Shown: positions 1 through 5,923 of the stretch, piece after piece
How the letters are laid out: each line of letters begins with the position of its first letter
Position numbering within the stretch: the first letter of the stretch is position 1
DNA from: Pseudomonadota bacterium
GTDB lineage: Bacteria > Pseudomonadota > Alphaproteobacteria > Caulobacterales > Caulobacteraceae
Direction: 5' to 3'
Length of the DNA stretch: 7,505 bases
Assembly: GCA_023445705.1 (NCBI GenBank)
Contig: JAEXKM010000329.1
Coordinates: forward strand, 1-7,505
Notes under the pieces: generated by a model
What the model saw: only the letters and a program-made list of their open reading frames with translations
Databases searched by the model: none
Told to the model about the DNA's origin: nothing
Position numbers and translations under genes: made by a program

Positions 1-1220
1 ACATAGGGCTCGCCGAGCTTGGCGAGGACGTCGGGCGCGAAGCCCGGACCATCGTCGCGCACCTCGATCCCGACGCTGTCGGCGTCGAAGCGAACGGTGA
101 CCAGCACCTCGGAGGCGGCGAAGTCGACCGCGTTCTCCACGAACGAGGTGACGGCATGAAGCACCTCGGGCATCCGCCAGATGTCGGGGGCCGCGACGCC
201 TGGGGCGCCGGTGACGATCGCCTCGACCCGGACGCCCTTTACGTCGGTGTGGGGTTCGATCACCTCATGGACGAGCTGGAGAAGGCTCATCCGCTCGTGG
301 ACTTCGTCCGAAGCCGCGGCAGGCGCATCGCTCAGCCGGCGCAGGATTTCGCGGCAGCGTTCGGCCTGGATGATCAGCAGGTCGGCGTCGTCCTTGACGC
401 TGGGGGTCGGTGCCTCACGCGCCAGTTCCTTGGCGACGATGGAGATGGTGGCCAGCGGCGTGCCCAGCTCGTGGGCGGCGGCGGCGGCCAGGGCGCCAAG
501 GGCCGAGAGCCGCTGCTCGCGGGCCAGGACCGCCTGGGTGACGTCGAGGGCCAGGGCCATCCGCGCGGATTCGGCGGCGGCCTGGCGAACGGTGCCGGCG
601 ATGATGACGATGCCGGTGATGTTGGCGATGGCGCAGGCCAACATGTAGGCGAACGGCGGGTTCAGGGTGACGCCGTTCAGGCTGGGCAAGGGCTGCTGGA
701 AGATCGCGACGGCGGCGGTGACCAGGATGGCGAAGGCGGCCAGGAAGGTGACCGCGCGCGGATTCAGCGTGGCCGCGCCCAGCGTCACCGGGGCCAGCAG
801 CATGAGCATGAACGGGTTGGCCGCGCCGCCCGTCAGGTAGAGCAGCACGCCGACGCGGCCGATGTCGAAGCCGAGCTGTGCGACCGCCTCGCGCCCGCCG
901 ATCAGCCGCTGGCCGGGGGAGGCGACGCCCGACAGCAGGTTGACCCACGCGCCAAGCCCGATGATGGCGAAACACAGCGGGTAGGGCGCGTCGAGCCGGA
1001 AGAAGAGGCTGATGAGGAAGAACATCAGTTCTCCCACGATCAGCATCCAGCGCAGGGCGACGAGGGTGCGGACCCGGAGCCGGCCGCTGCGCGCGGCCGC
1101 CGCGTTCCAGCCGTCCGCGGCCAGGTCTGCGACGCCCGCGACGCCTTGCGCCGGCTCTGCGGTTTGCCTATCGAGGCCGGGCGCAGGCCGCGGCGAGGTC
1201 GTGTTGCCTATGGACGCCAT
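1..1220 (-). CDS. regB: RegB/PrrB/ActS-family redox-sensing histidine kinase (C-terminus cut by window edge)
   Basis: Inner-membrane sensor kinase that, in this family, autophosphorylates on His and passes phosphate to RegA/ActR to control respiration, carbon and nitrogen genes by redox state. Seen: 406 complete codons from ATG 1218-1220. A soluble leader of about 55 residues ends in RVRTLVALRW, followed by several hydrophobic segments up to about residue 210. The quinone-site motif GGAANPF (GGxxNPF in the family) is at residues 131-137. The H-box AAAHELGTPLATISI has His250. ERCREILRRLSD contains Cys289, matching the redox-active cysteine of RegB. The N-box is VENAVDFA (Asn363) and the first G-box DDGPGF (Asp390). 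The last ATP-lid part lies beyond position 1; RegB proteins run about 450-460 residues, so perhaps 40-55 are missing. No in-frame start codon occurs just upstream of the ATG, and no good ribosome site is visible. It is divergent from the SCO1 gene, as in Rhodobacter capsulatus. Family call very secure; whether it should be named regB, prrB or actS is a matter of convention. Confidence 0.94.
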   Translation of the reverse strand, partial: MASIGNTTSPRPAPGLDRQTAEPAQGVAGVADLAADGWNAAAARSGRLRVRTLVALRWMLIVGELMFFLISLFFRLDAPYPLCFAIIGLGAWVNLLSGVASPGQRLIGGREAVAQLGFDIGRVGVLLYLTGGAANPFMLMLLAPVTLGAATLNPRAVTFLAAFAILVTAAVAIFQQPLPSLNGVTLNPPFAYMLACAIANITGIVIIAGTVRQAAAESARMALALDVTQAVLAREQRLSALGALAAAAAHELGTPLATISIVAKELAREAPTPSVKDDADLLIIQAERCREILRRLSDAPAAASDEVHERMSLLQLVHEVIEPHTDVKGVRVEAIVTGAPGVAAPDIWRMPEVLHAVTSFVENAVDFAASEVLVTVRFDADSVGIEVRDDGPGFAPDVLAKLGEPY

Positions 1221-1239
1221 CGCGCCAGAGCATCGCGCC
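1218..1239. repeat. Perfect 9-base direct repeat over the kinase start codon
   Basis: CATCGCGCC occurs at 1218-1226 and again at 1231-1239, separated by AGAG, a 13-base period. On the minus strand each copy reads GGCGCGATG. The inner copy holds the kinase start, and the outer copy holds an out-of-frame ATG. The pair lies in the only divergent promoter region of the window, between kinase and SCO1 gene. It could be a tandem operator, a duplicated initiation region, or chance in GC-rich DNA. The repeat is certain; the function is unknown. Confidence 0.6.
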
Positions 1240-1285
1240 GAACGCCGCCGCTGACGAGCCCCAAAGGCAACCCCTGAGGTTATCC
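1221..1285. promoter_or_regulatory. Divergent spacer between kinase and SCO1 genes
   Basis: This 65-base non-coding gap must hold, or lie close to, the promoters of both divergent genes unless they start inside the coding regions. I see no convincing -35/-10 pair. The clear element is the ribosome site GAGGT at 1276-1280, five bases before the SCO1 ATG. A loose match to the RegA/PrrA box (GCGGC-N5-GTCGC, as I recall it) is at 1222-1236, with two mismatches in ten fixed positions. It is inferred to be regulatory from gene orientation alone. Confidence 0.4.
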
Positions 1286-1891
1286 ATGTCCCGCCGTAAC
1301 CTGATCCTGATCCTCGCCTGCGTCGTTGGCCTGGCGATTCTGGGGGGCGCGGCCTGGCGTGCGGGCGTTTTCGCCCAGGACAAGGGCGGCCAGACCGGGA
1401 GCGGCACGGCCCTGGTGGGCGGCCCCTTCAAACTCGTCAACCAGGACGGCCAGCCGGTCGACGAGAGCATCCTGAAGGGCAAGTGGTCGGCGGTGTTCTT
1501 CGGCTTCACCTATTGCCCGGACGTCTGCCCGACGACCCTGCAGGCCCTTGGTGCGGCGCAACAAGAACTGGGCGGCAAGGCCGACAAGCTGCAGGTCGTG
1601 TTCATCTCGGTGGACCCGGAGCGGGATACGCCCGAGCAGATCAAGACCTACCTCTCCAACGAGGTGTTCCCGAAAGGGACAATCGGCCTGACCGGCACGC
1701 CCGAGCAGATCGCCGCCGTCGCCAAGGCCTATCGCGTGTATTTCAAGAAGAACGGCGAGGGCGACGACTATCTGATCGACCACTCGACGGCGATCTACCT
1801 GATGAATCCGAAGGGTCAGTTCGAGACCGTGCTGCGGCACAATGCGCCGCCGGCCGAGCTCGCCCAGCAGATCTCCCAGGCGATCAAATAA
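1286..1891 (+). CDS. senC: SCO1/SenC/PrrC copper chaperone for cytochrome c oxidase assembly
   Basis: Membrane-anchored thioredoxin-fold protein that binds copper and helps build the CuA or CuB centre of haem-copper oxidases on the periplasmic side; in Rhodobacter the homologues also affect signalling through RegB/PrrB. Seen: 201 residues, the normal length for bacterial SCO proteins. MSRRN is followed by one hydrophobic anchor (about residues 6-23). The fold contains the copper-binding motif TYCPDVCPTT (Cys77, Cys81), the family segment FISVDPERDTP (106-116), and the third ligand His166 in LIDHSTAIYL. All three copper ligands are present, so the protein should be functional. GAGGT at 1276-1280, five bases upstream, fixes the start. 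It is divergent from the kinase, the regB-senC layout, but the regA gene that follows senC in Rhodobacter is absent here. Cys12 in the anchor is not in a credible lipobox. Family call secure; which oxidase it serves cannot be told. Confidence 0.96.
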   Translation: MSRRNLILILACVVGLAILGGAAWRAGVFAQDKGGQTGSGTALVGGPFKLVNQDGQPVDESILKGKWSAVFFGFTYCPDVCPTTLQALGAAQQELGGKADKLQVVFISVDPERDTPEQIKTYLSNEVFPKGTIGLTGTPEQIAAVAKAYRVYFKKNGEGDDYLIDHSTAIYLMNPKGQFETVLRHNAPPAELAQQISQAIK

Positions 1892-1913
1892 CAAGCCTGG
1901 CCTGCGCGGCTTG
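1892..1913 (+). terminator. Weak hairpin just after the SCO1 stop
   Basis: CAAGCC at 1892-1897 pairs perfectly with GGCTTG at 1908-1913 around a 10-base loop, one base after the SCO1 stop. There is no T-run, so it is at best an imperfect or factor-assisted terminator, and it may be chance. Confidence 0.2.
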
Positions 1914-1918
1914 GCCGC

Positions 1919-1949
1919 TGGACAGGCTTACGCTCCGATGTGCTATGCT
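1919..1949 (+). promoter_or_regulatory. phaZ: Candidate promoter of phaZ
   Basis: TGGACA at 1919-1924 matches the -35 consensus TTGACA in five of six bases. GCTATGCT at 1942-1949 resembles the GCTA-type -10 of Caulobacter housekeeping promoters and contains TATGCT at 1944-1949. Spacing is 17 bases to GCTA or 19 to TATGCT, somewhat long. The elements sit 25-55 bases before the phaZ ATG and overlap the inverted repeat at 1946-1960, a sensible position for a repressed promoter. Unproven inference from sequence. Confidence 0.4.
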
Positions 1950-1960
1950 GCGCCGCAGCA
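1946..1960. promoter_or_regulatory. Candidate PhaR operator in the phaZ leader
   Basis: TGCTGCG and CGCAGCA form a perfect 7-base inverted repeat around one central C. The core 1948-1958 is CTGC-GCC-GCAG, an exact case of CTGC-N3-GCAG, the site I recall for PhaR of Paracoccus and Rhodobacter. PhaR is a repressor that leaves DNA when it binds PHB. The repeat overlaps the candidate -10 and precedes the phaZ ribosome site at 1961-1966. The repeat is seen, the consensus match is from family knowledge, and regulation by PhaR is inferred. No phaR gene is in this window. Confidence 0.55.
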
Positions 1961-1973
1961 AAGGGACTCTCGG

Positions 1974-3245
1974 ATGCTCTATTCGCTCTACGAGGCCGGC
2001 TACTACGCCTCCACCCCGCTGCGCTGGGCCGCTCTGGCCGCGCGGGATTTCTGGTCGTCGCCGCTCAACCCCGGCAAGGACTCCGAACTCGGCCGCCGTC
2101 TGTTCGCCAGTTCAGATCTGTTCGCCAACCTGACCCGCCGCTACGGCAAGCCGGCGTGGGGCGTCGATAGCGTCGAGATCGACGGGCACGAGGTTCGCGT
2201 GCGGCCGACCGAGGTCTGGTCCACCCCGTGGGTGAAGCTGATCCATTTCACGCGCGATATGGCCGACATGCGCCGCGCGGGGCGCCGCGAACTCGAGCCG
2301 GCCGTGCTGATCGTCGCGCCGCTCTCAGGACACTATGCGACCCTTCTGCGCGGAACGGTCGAGGCCTTCCTGCAGGACCACGAGGTGTTCATCACCGACT
2401 GGACGAACGCCCGCGACGTGCCGGTGATGGAAGGGCGTTTCGACTTCCACGACTATCTGGACCACGTGCGCGACATGCTGCGCCAGATCGGGCCGCGACC
2501 GCACGTCGTGGCGGTCTGCCAGCCGGGGCCGGCGGTGCTGGCCGCCGCTGCGTTGATGGCCGAGGACGGGGAAGAAAGCCGCCCGGGCTCGATGACCATC
2601 ATGGGCTCGCCGATCGATGCGCGGCTGTCTCCGACGGTCACCAACAAGCTCGCCGAGGAAAAGCCCTTCGCCTGGTTCAAGTCGACCATGATCGACACCG
2701 TGCCGGGGCCCTATCCGGGCATGGGGCGGCGGGTCTATCCGGGCTTCGTGCAGCTCTATTCGTTCATGTCGATGAACCTGGAAAAGCACCAGGATGCGCA
2801 CCTGCGCTATCTGGAAGACCTGATGAAGGGCGACGGGGACGCGGCCGAAAAGCACCTGGAGTTCTACGACGAGTATCTCTCGGTCCTGGACCTGACCGAG
2901 GAATTCTACCTTCAGACCATCGACTACGTGTTCCAGCAGTACCTCTTGCCGAAGGGCGAGCTGACCCATCGCGGCCGGCCGGTTCAACCGGGCTCGATCT
3001 CCGACATCGGCCTGCTGACCGTCGAAGGCGAGAACGACGACATCTCCGGGATCGGCCAGACCCAGGCCGCACACGACCTCTGCACGGGGCTGTCCGACGA
3101 CTTCAAGGAAGACTACGTGCAGCCGCATGTCGGCCACTACGGCGTCTTCAACGGCCGGCGGTTCCGCGAGGAGATCTATCCGCGGGTGCGAGCGTTCATC
3201 CGTCGCATGGAAGGCGCTCTCGAAAAGGCCCGCGACGCAGCCTAG
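1974..3245 (+). CDS. phaZ: Intracellular poly(3-hydroxybutyrate) depolymerase PhaZ
   Basis: Cytoplasmic, granule-associated alpha/beta-hydrolase that breaks down native amorphous PHB to release stored carbon. Seen: 423 residues, the usual size for the Ralstonia PhaZ1-type family, with no signal peptide. The N-terminus MLYSLYEAGYYASTPLRW is typical. The core has VAPLSGHYATLLR (114-126) and FITDWTNARDVP (139-150). The nucleophile box VCQPG has Cys182 where most lipases have Ser; this Cys defines the intracellular class. The acid is Asp355 or Asp356 in EGENDD, and the base is His388 in HVGHYGVFNGRRF. The triad is therefore complete, and its positions almost equal those known for Ralstonia PhaZ1 (183, 355, 388). 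Start choice: ATG 1974 has AAGGGA seven bases upstream; a longer reading from 1842 would run 44 residues into the SCO1 gene and is not family-like. The next gene follows after 11 bases, probably on one transcript. Likely controlled through the inverted repeat at 1946-1960. Confidence 0.96.
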   Translation: MLYSLYEAGYYASTPLRWAALAARDFWSSPLNPGKDSELGRRLFASSDLFANLTRRYGKPAWGVDSVEIDGHEVRVRPTEVWSTPWVKLIHFTRDMADMRRAGRRELEPAVLIVAPLSGHYATLLRGTVEAFLQDHEVFITDWTNARDVPVMEGRFDFHDYLDHVRDMLRQIGPRPHVVAVCQPGPAVLAAAALMAEDGEESRPGSMTIMGSPIDARLSPTVTNKLAEEKPFAWFKSTMIDTVPGPYPGMGRRVYPGFVQLYSFMSMNLEKHQDAHLRYLEDLMKGDGDAAEKHLEFYDEYLSVLDLTEEFYLQTIDYVFQQYLLPKGELTHRGRPVQPGSISDIGLLTVEGENDDISGIGQTQAAHDLCTGLSDDFKEDYVQPHVGHYGVFNGRRFREEIYPRVRAFIRRMEGALEKARDAA

Positions 3246-3256
3246 ATTTCGCGGCG

Positions 3257-3994
3257 ATGAGTCTCTTCGGCCGCTCGCTGGCGGACGGCGATCGGCTGGA
3301 GGTGGCCGGCGCCACGGTACGCCTGAAGGTTCACCGGCGCGCGCGCCGCGTTTCGCTGCGCCTGGACCGTACGCGGCGCGAGATCATCGCCACGGCGCCT
3401 TCGCTGCGCCGCCTGCCCGAGGCGGCCGCCTTCGCGCGGGACCGGGCCGCCTGGATCACCGAGCGTCTGGCCGAACTGCCGCAGTCCCAGAGCATCGCGC
3501 CGGGCATGATCATCACTCTGTTCGGAGCGCCGTGTCGCCTGGAGGCCAGCGACAAGCCGGCTCGGTTGCATCCCGCGACCGAGGAAGGGCCGGCGCGGAT
3601 CGCCGCGCGGGGCGAGGGCGAGGCTTTCGCCAGCGCCGTGATCCGGGTGATCCGGCGCGAGGCGCTGCGGGTCTTCTCCGAACGGACGGCTTTCCATTGC
3701 GCGCAACTGGGGGCGAAGCTGCCCAGCGTCACGATCATGGATGCGCGCGCCCGGTGGGGTTCCTGCCGGCCGGGCCTGCCGGGGAAGCCCGCGGCCATCC
3801 GTTATTCGTGGCGCCTGGCGCTGGCCCCGTTTGAGGTCGCCGACTACGTGGCGGCCCACGAATGCGCGCACCTACTGGAGCTGAACCACGGCCCGCGCTT
3901 CTGGGCGCACGTGAAAACCCTGGTGGGCGACGAACGGCCGCACCGGGCCTGGCTGCGGGCGGAAGGCGCGCGTTTGCACGCTTTCGGGCAGTAG
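3257..3994 (+). CDS. YgjP-type (DUF45) M48-like zinc metallohydrolase
   Basis: Small soluble protein of the YgjP/DUF45 family, related to minimal gluzincin peptidases; its physiological substrate is not established. Seen: 245 residues, the family's normal length. The N-terminal half is a basic beta-rich region (VRLKVHRRARRVSLRLDRTR, from about residue 21) followed by a helix ending in AWITERL. The C-terminal half has the family motif RWGSC (166-170), then HECAH (201-205) with the zinc ligands His201 and His205 and catalytic Glu202, and a third histidine at 211 in NHGPRFW. It has no signal peptide or membrane segment, so it should be cytoplasmic. It starts 11 bases after the phaZ stop with no clear ribosome site, suggesting co-transcription and perhaps translational coupling. 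The frame stays open upstream through phaZ, but that part overlaps phaZ and is unlike the family, so ATG 3257 is the start. Family call firm; no link to PHB metabolism can be claimed. Confidence 0.92.
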   Translation: MSLFGRSLADGDRLEVAGATVRLKVHRRARRVSLRLDRTRREIIATAPSLRRLPEAAAFARDRAAWITERLAELPQSQSIAPGMIITLFGAPCRLEASDKPARLHPATEEGPARIAARGEGEAFASAVIRVIRREALRVFSERTAFHCAQLGAKLPSVTIMDARARWGSCRPGLPGKPAAIRYSWRLALAPFEVADYVAAHECAHLLELNHGPRFWAHVKTLVGDERPHRAWLRAEGARLHAFGQ

Positions 3995-3995
3995 C

Positions 3996-4012
3996 GGCGC
4001 GTCGAGCGCGCC
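3996..4012 (+). terminator. GC hairpin after the metallohydrolase stop
   Basis: GGCGCG (3996-4001) pairs perfectly with CGCGCC (4007-4012) around the loop TCGAG, starting one base after the stop. No T-run follows directly; the first is CTTTT at 4041-4045. It probably marks the end of the phaZ-metallohydrolase transcript, but is not a textbook intrinsic terminator. Confidence 0.35.
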
Positions 4013-4013
4013 A

Positions 4014-4040
4014 TTGGGCGCTGAGATTACAGGGAATTAT
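4014..4040 (+). promoter_or_regulatory. Candidate promoter of the plus-strand penicillin-binding protein gene
   Basis: The stretch 4022-4045 is unusually AT-rich for this window. TTGGGC at 4014-4019 and AATTAT at 4035-4040, 15 bases apart, are the best -35/-10 pair I can see, and both are weak matches. The location, after the hairpin at 3996-4012 and about 60 bases before the gene, is appropriate. Low-confidence inference. Confidence 0.25.
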
Positions 4041-4090
4041 CTTTTGCTGCGGTCCCGCCGGCGCGAAAAGCGGGGCTGATACGCCCCTCC

Positions 4091-4094
4091 GGAG
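4091..4094 (+). promoter_or_regulatory. Ribosome binding site selecting TTG 4103
   Basis: GGAG at 4091-4094 is the only good Shine-Dalgarno match before the gene. It is eight bases from TTG 4103 and only two from TTG 4097, so 4103 is the better start. There is no ATG or GTG in frame between the upstream stop at 4022 and these codons. Confidence 0.55.
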
Positions 4095-4102
4095 CCTTGG
4101 AC

Positions 4103-5923
4103 TTGATCCCCTTCGCCCTTGCCGCGTCGCTGTCGCTGACTGCGCCCGAACTTCCTCCGCTGCCTCCGATCAAGCGGGAAGCGCAGGTGACCTATGTCGA
4201 CCGCAGCGGCGCCGTGCTGGGCGTGCGTGGCGGGCGCTATGGTCCGCCGATCGATATCGCCAAGCTGCCCGCCTATGTGCCCGCCGCCTTCGTGTCGATC
4301 GAGGACCGCCGCTTCTACGACCACACCGGCTTCGATCCGGTCGGCATGGCCCGGGCGTTGGTCGTCAACGCTGAGCAGGGCCGCACGGCGCAAGGCGCCT
4401 CGACCATCACCCAGCAGCTTGCCCGCAACCTCTATCTCAGCGCCGACCAGACCATGGAGCGGAAGGCAAAGGAGCTGATGTACGCGGTTCAGCTTGAACA
4501 GGCCTATTCCAAGAAGCAGATCCTCGGCCTCTATCTGAGCCGGGTCTATTTCGGATCGGGCGCCTATGGCCTGGAGGGCGCGTCGCGGCGCTACTTCAAC
4601 AAGCCGGCGGCCAAGCTGAACCTGCGGGAAGCCGCGACCCTGGCCGGGGTGCTGAAGTCGCCCACCGCCTACAACCCGATCGAACAACCGCAGCGCGCGG
4701 CCCAGCGCGCCGACCTGGTGCTGGCGGCCATGGTCGAGACCGGCGCGATCTCGCCGGCCGACCGCGCCAAGGCGATGTCGCAGCCGCTGAAGCTCGCGCC
4801 CTCGGCGGTAGGCGGCGCGTCGCAATATTTCATCGACTGGCTGGACGGCGAGCGCCGGCGACTGGTTGGCCAGCCCAAGCAGGACGTGGTCGTCGAGACG
4901 ACCCTCGACGCTGGGCTGGAAACCGCCGCGGCCAGCGCCCTGCGCGCGAGCGTCGCCAAGTATCAGAGCCAGGCCGTCTCGCAGGGCGCCCTGGTGGCGG
5001 TCGATGGCCAGGGCCGGGTGCGCGCCATGGTCGGCGGCGTGGACTACGCCGCTGCGCCCTATAACCGCGCGGCGACGGCCAAGCGCCAGGCCGGCTCGTC
5101 CTGGAAGCCCTTCGTCTATCTGACGGCGCTGGAGCAGGGATACGCCCCCGACAGCGTGGTGGTCGACGAGCCGATCGTGTTCGGGACCTGGTCGCCGGAG
5201 AACTACAGCGACACCTACGCCGGAACGCTGACCCTTGAGCAGGCGGTGGCGCAGTCGATCAACACCGTCGCCGTGCGCCTGGCCGACCAGGCTGGGCGGC
5301 CCAACGTGGCGGCCACCGCCAAGCGCCTGGGAATCGCCTCGGCGATCAACACCGATCCGGCCATGGCCCTAGGCACGAGCCTTGTCTCGCCCCTGGAGAT
5401 GGCGCAGGCCTATGGCGCGTTCGGCAACGGCGGCAAGCGGGTGTCGGCCTATGGCATCGAGCGGATACGCACGAACGGCGGCGCGGTGCTCTACCAGCGC
5501 AAGGCCACGCCCCAGGCCCAGGTGATCGCCAACCCGGCGCTGTCCGACCTCAACCGGATGCTGCGGAACGCCGTCGTCACCGGCACGGGCGCGCGGGCGC
5601 GGATCGCCGGCTACGACATGGCCGGCAAGACCGGCACCACCTCGGACTACAAGGACGCCTGGTTCGCCGGCTACACAGGTGGGCTGACCACGGTGGTCTG
5701 GATGGGCAACGACAACGGTGCGCCGATGAAGCGGGTGACCGGCGGCGCGGCGCCGGCCGAGGCCTGGCGCAGCTTCATGACCGTCGCCTTGAAGCGCGGG
5801 CCGGCCCAGGCGATTCCGTTGGGACCGCCGCCGCCTGCTCCGCCTCCGCCCGCGATCGAGCCGGTGCTGCAGACGGTGGCCGCGCCCGAGCTTCCGGCGC
5901 CGCTGGCGCCGACGCCCAACTAG
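4103..5923 (+). CDS. Bifunctional class A penicillin-binding protein (PBP1A type)
   Basis: Peptidoglycan synthase with a GT51 glycosyltransferase that polymerises lipid II and a transpeptidase that cross-links stem peptides in the periplasm. Seen: 606 residues from TTG 4103. GT51 motifs are EDRRFYDHTGFDP with catalytic Glu67, GASTITQQLARN (98 on), ERKAKE, and RVYFGSGAYGLEGASRRYF. Transpeptidase motifs are GSSWKPF (Ser332, Lys335), SIN (385-387) and KTGTT (Lys509). All catalytic residues are present, so it should be active and bind beta-lactams. The C-terminus is a short proline/alanine-rich tail. Odd: the only N-terminal hydrophobic stretch is IPFALAASLSLTA, with no basic residue before it and no cytoplasmic segment, unlike the usual PBP1A anchor. 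It is shorter than the common 700-850 residues because extra domains are lacking. It converges on a paralogue and overlaps it by three bases. Family call secure; which Caulobacter-type Pbp paralogue it is remains open. Confidence 0.95.
   Translation: MIPFALAASLSLTAPELPPLPPIKREAQVTYVDRSGAVLGVRGGRYGPPIDIAKLPAYVPAAFVSIEDRRFYDHTGFDPVGMARALVVNAEQGRTAQGASTITQQLARNLYLSADQTMERKAKELMYAVQLEQAYSKKQILGLYLSRVYFGSGAYGLEGASRRYFNKPAAKLNLREAATLAGVLKSPTAYNPIEQPQRAAQRADLVLAAMVETGAISPADRAKAMSQPLKLAPSAVGGASQYFIDWLDGERRRLVGQPKQDVVVETTLDAGLETAAASALRASVAKYQSQAVSQGALVAVDGQGRVRAMVGGVDYAAAPYNRAATAKRQAGSSWKPFVYLTALEQGYAPDSVVVDEPIVFGTWSPENYSDTYAGTLTLEQAVAQSINTVAVRLADQAGRPNVAATAKRLGIASAINTDPAMALGTSLVSPLEMAQAYGAFGNGGKRVSAYGIERIRTNGGAVLYQRKATPQAQVIANPALSDLNRMLRNAVVTGTGARARIAGYDMAGKTGTTSDYKDAWFAGYTGGLTTVVWMGNDNGAPMKRVTGGAAPAEAWRSFMTVALKRGPAQAIPLGPPPPAPPPPAIEPVLQTVAAPELPAPLAPTPN
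5895..5911. other. Strong GC hairpin at the end of the plus-strand penicillin-binding protein gene
   Basis: CGGCGCC (5895-5901) pairs perfectly with GGCGCCG (5905-5911) around GCT, ten bases before the stop. It encodes part of the proline/alanine tail, so codon use alone may explain it. It is the only strong hairpin close to the convergent junction and would form in transcripts from either side. No T-run on either strand. Confidence 0.3.

Noticed and set aside
1164..1211. TTGCCTAT present at 1164-1171 and 1204-1211
   Set aside because: An 8-base repeat 40 bases apart inside the kinase N-terminal coding region, with no symmetry or further copies. Chance is sufficient.
156..1277. Long plus-strand open frame of 373 codons antisense to the kinase
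   Set aside because: The translation is a low-complexity Gly/Asp/Arg/Gln-rich string with no family motif, while the minus strand shows all kinase boxes in one frame. It is a by-product of GC-rich codon use.
1307..1321. Possible lipobox at Cys12 of the SCO1 protein
   Set aside because: The preceding hydrophobic run is too short and the hydrophobic stretch continues past the cysteine, as in a transmembrane anchor. The -2 residue is Leu, which is atypical.
1842..1973. Longer phaZ start inside the SCO1 gene
   Set aside because: It adds 44 Arg/Ser/Pro-rich residues overlapping SCO1. ATG 1974 has a good ribosome site and the expected N-terminus.
2325..3137. 270-codon minus-strand open frame antisense to phaZ
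   Set aside because: No recognisable motif, and composition typical of a shadow frame. The plus strand carries the complete PhaZ triad.
2228..3256. Open upstream extension in the metallohydrolase frame, running back through phaZ
   Set aside because: It has no stop for over 1 kb but overlaps phaZ completely, is Arg/Gly/Pro-rich and matches no family. The protein resembles its family only from ATG 3257.
4037..4825. 262-codon minus-strand open frame antisense to the first penicillin-binding protein
   Set aside because: Arg/Gly-rich shadow of a gene whose GT51 motifs are all on the plus strand.
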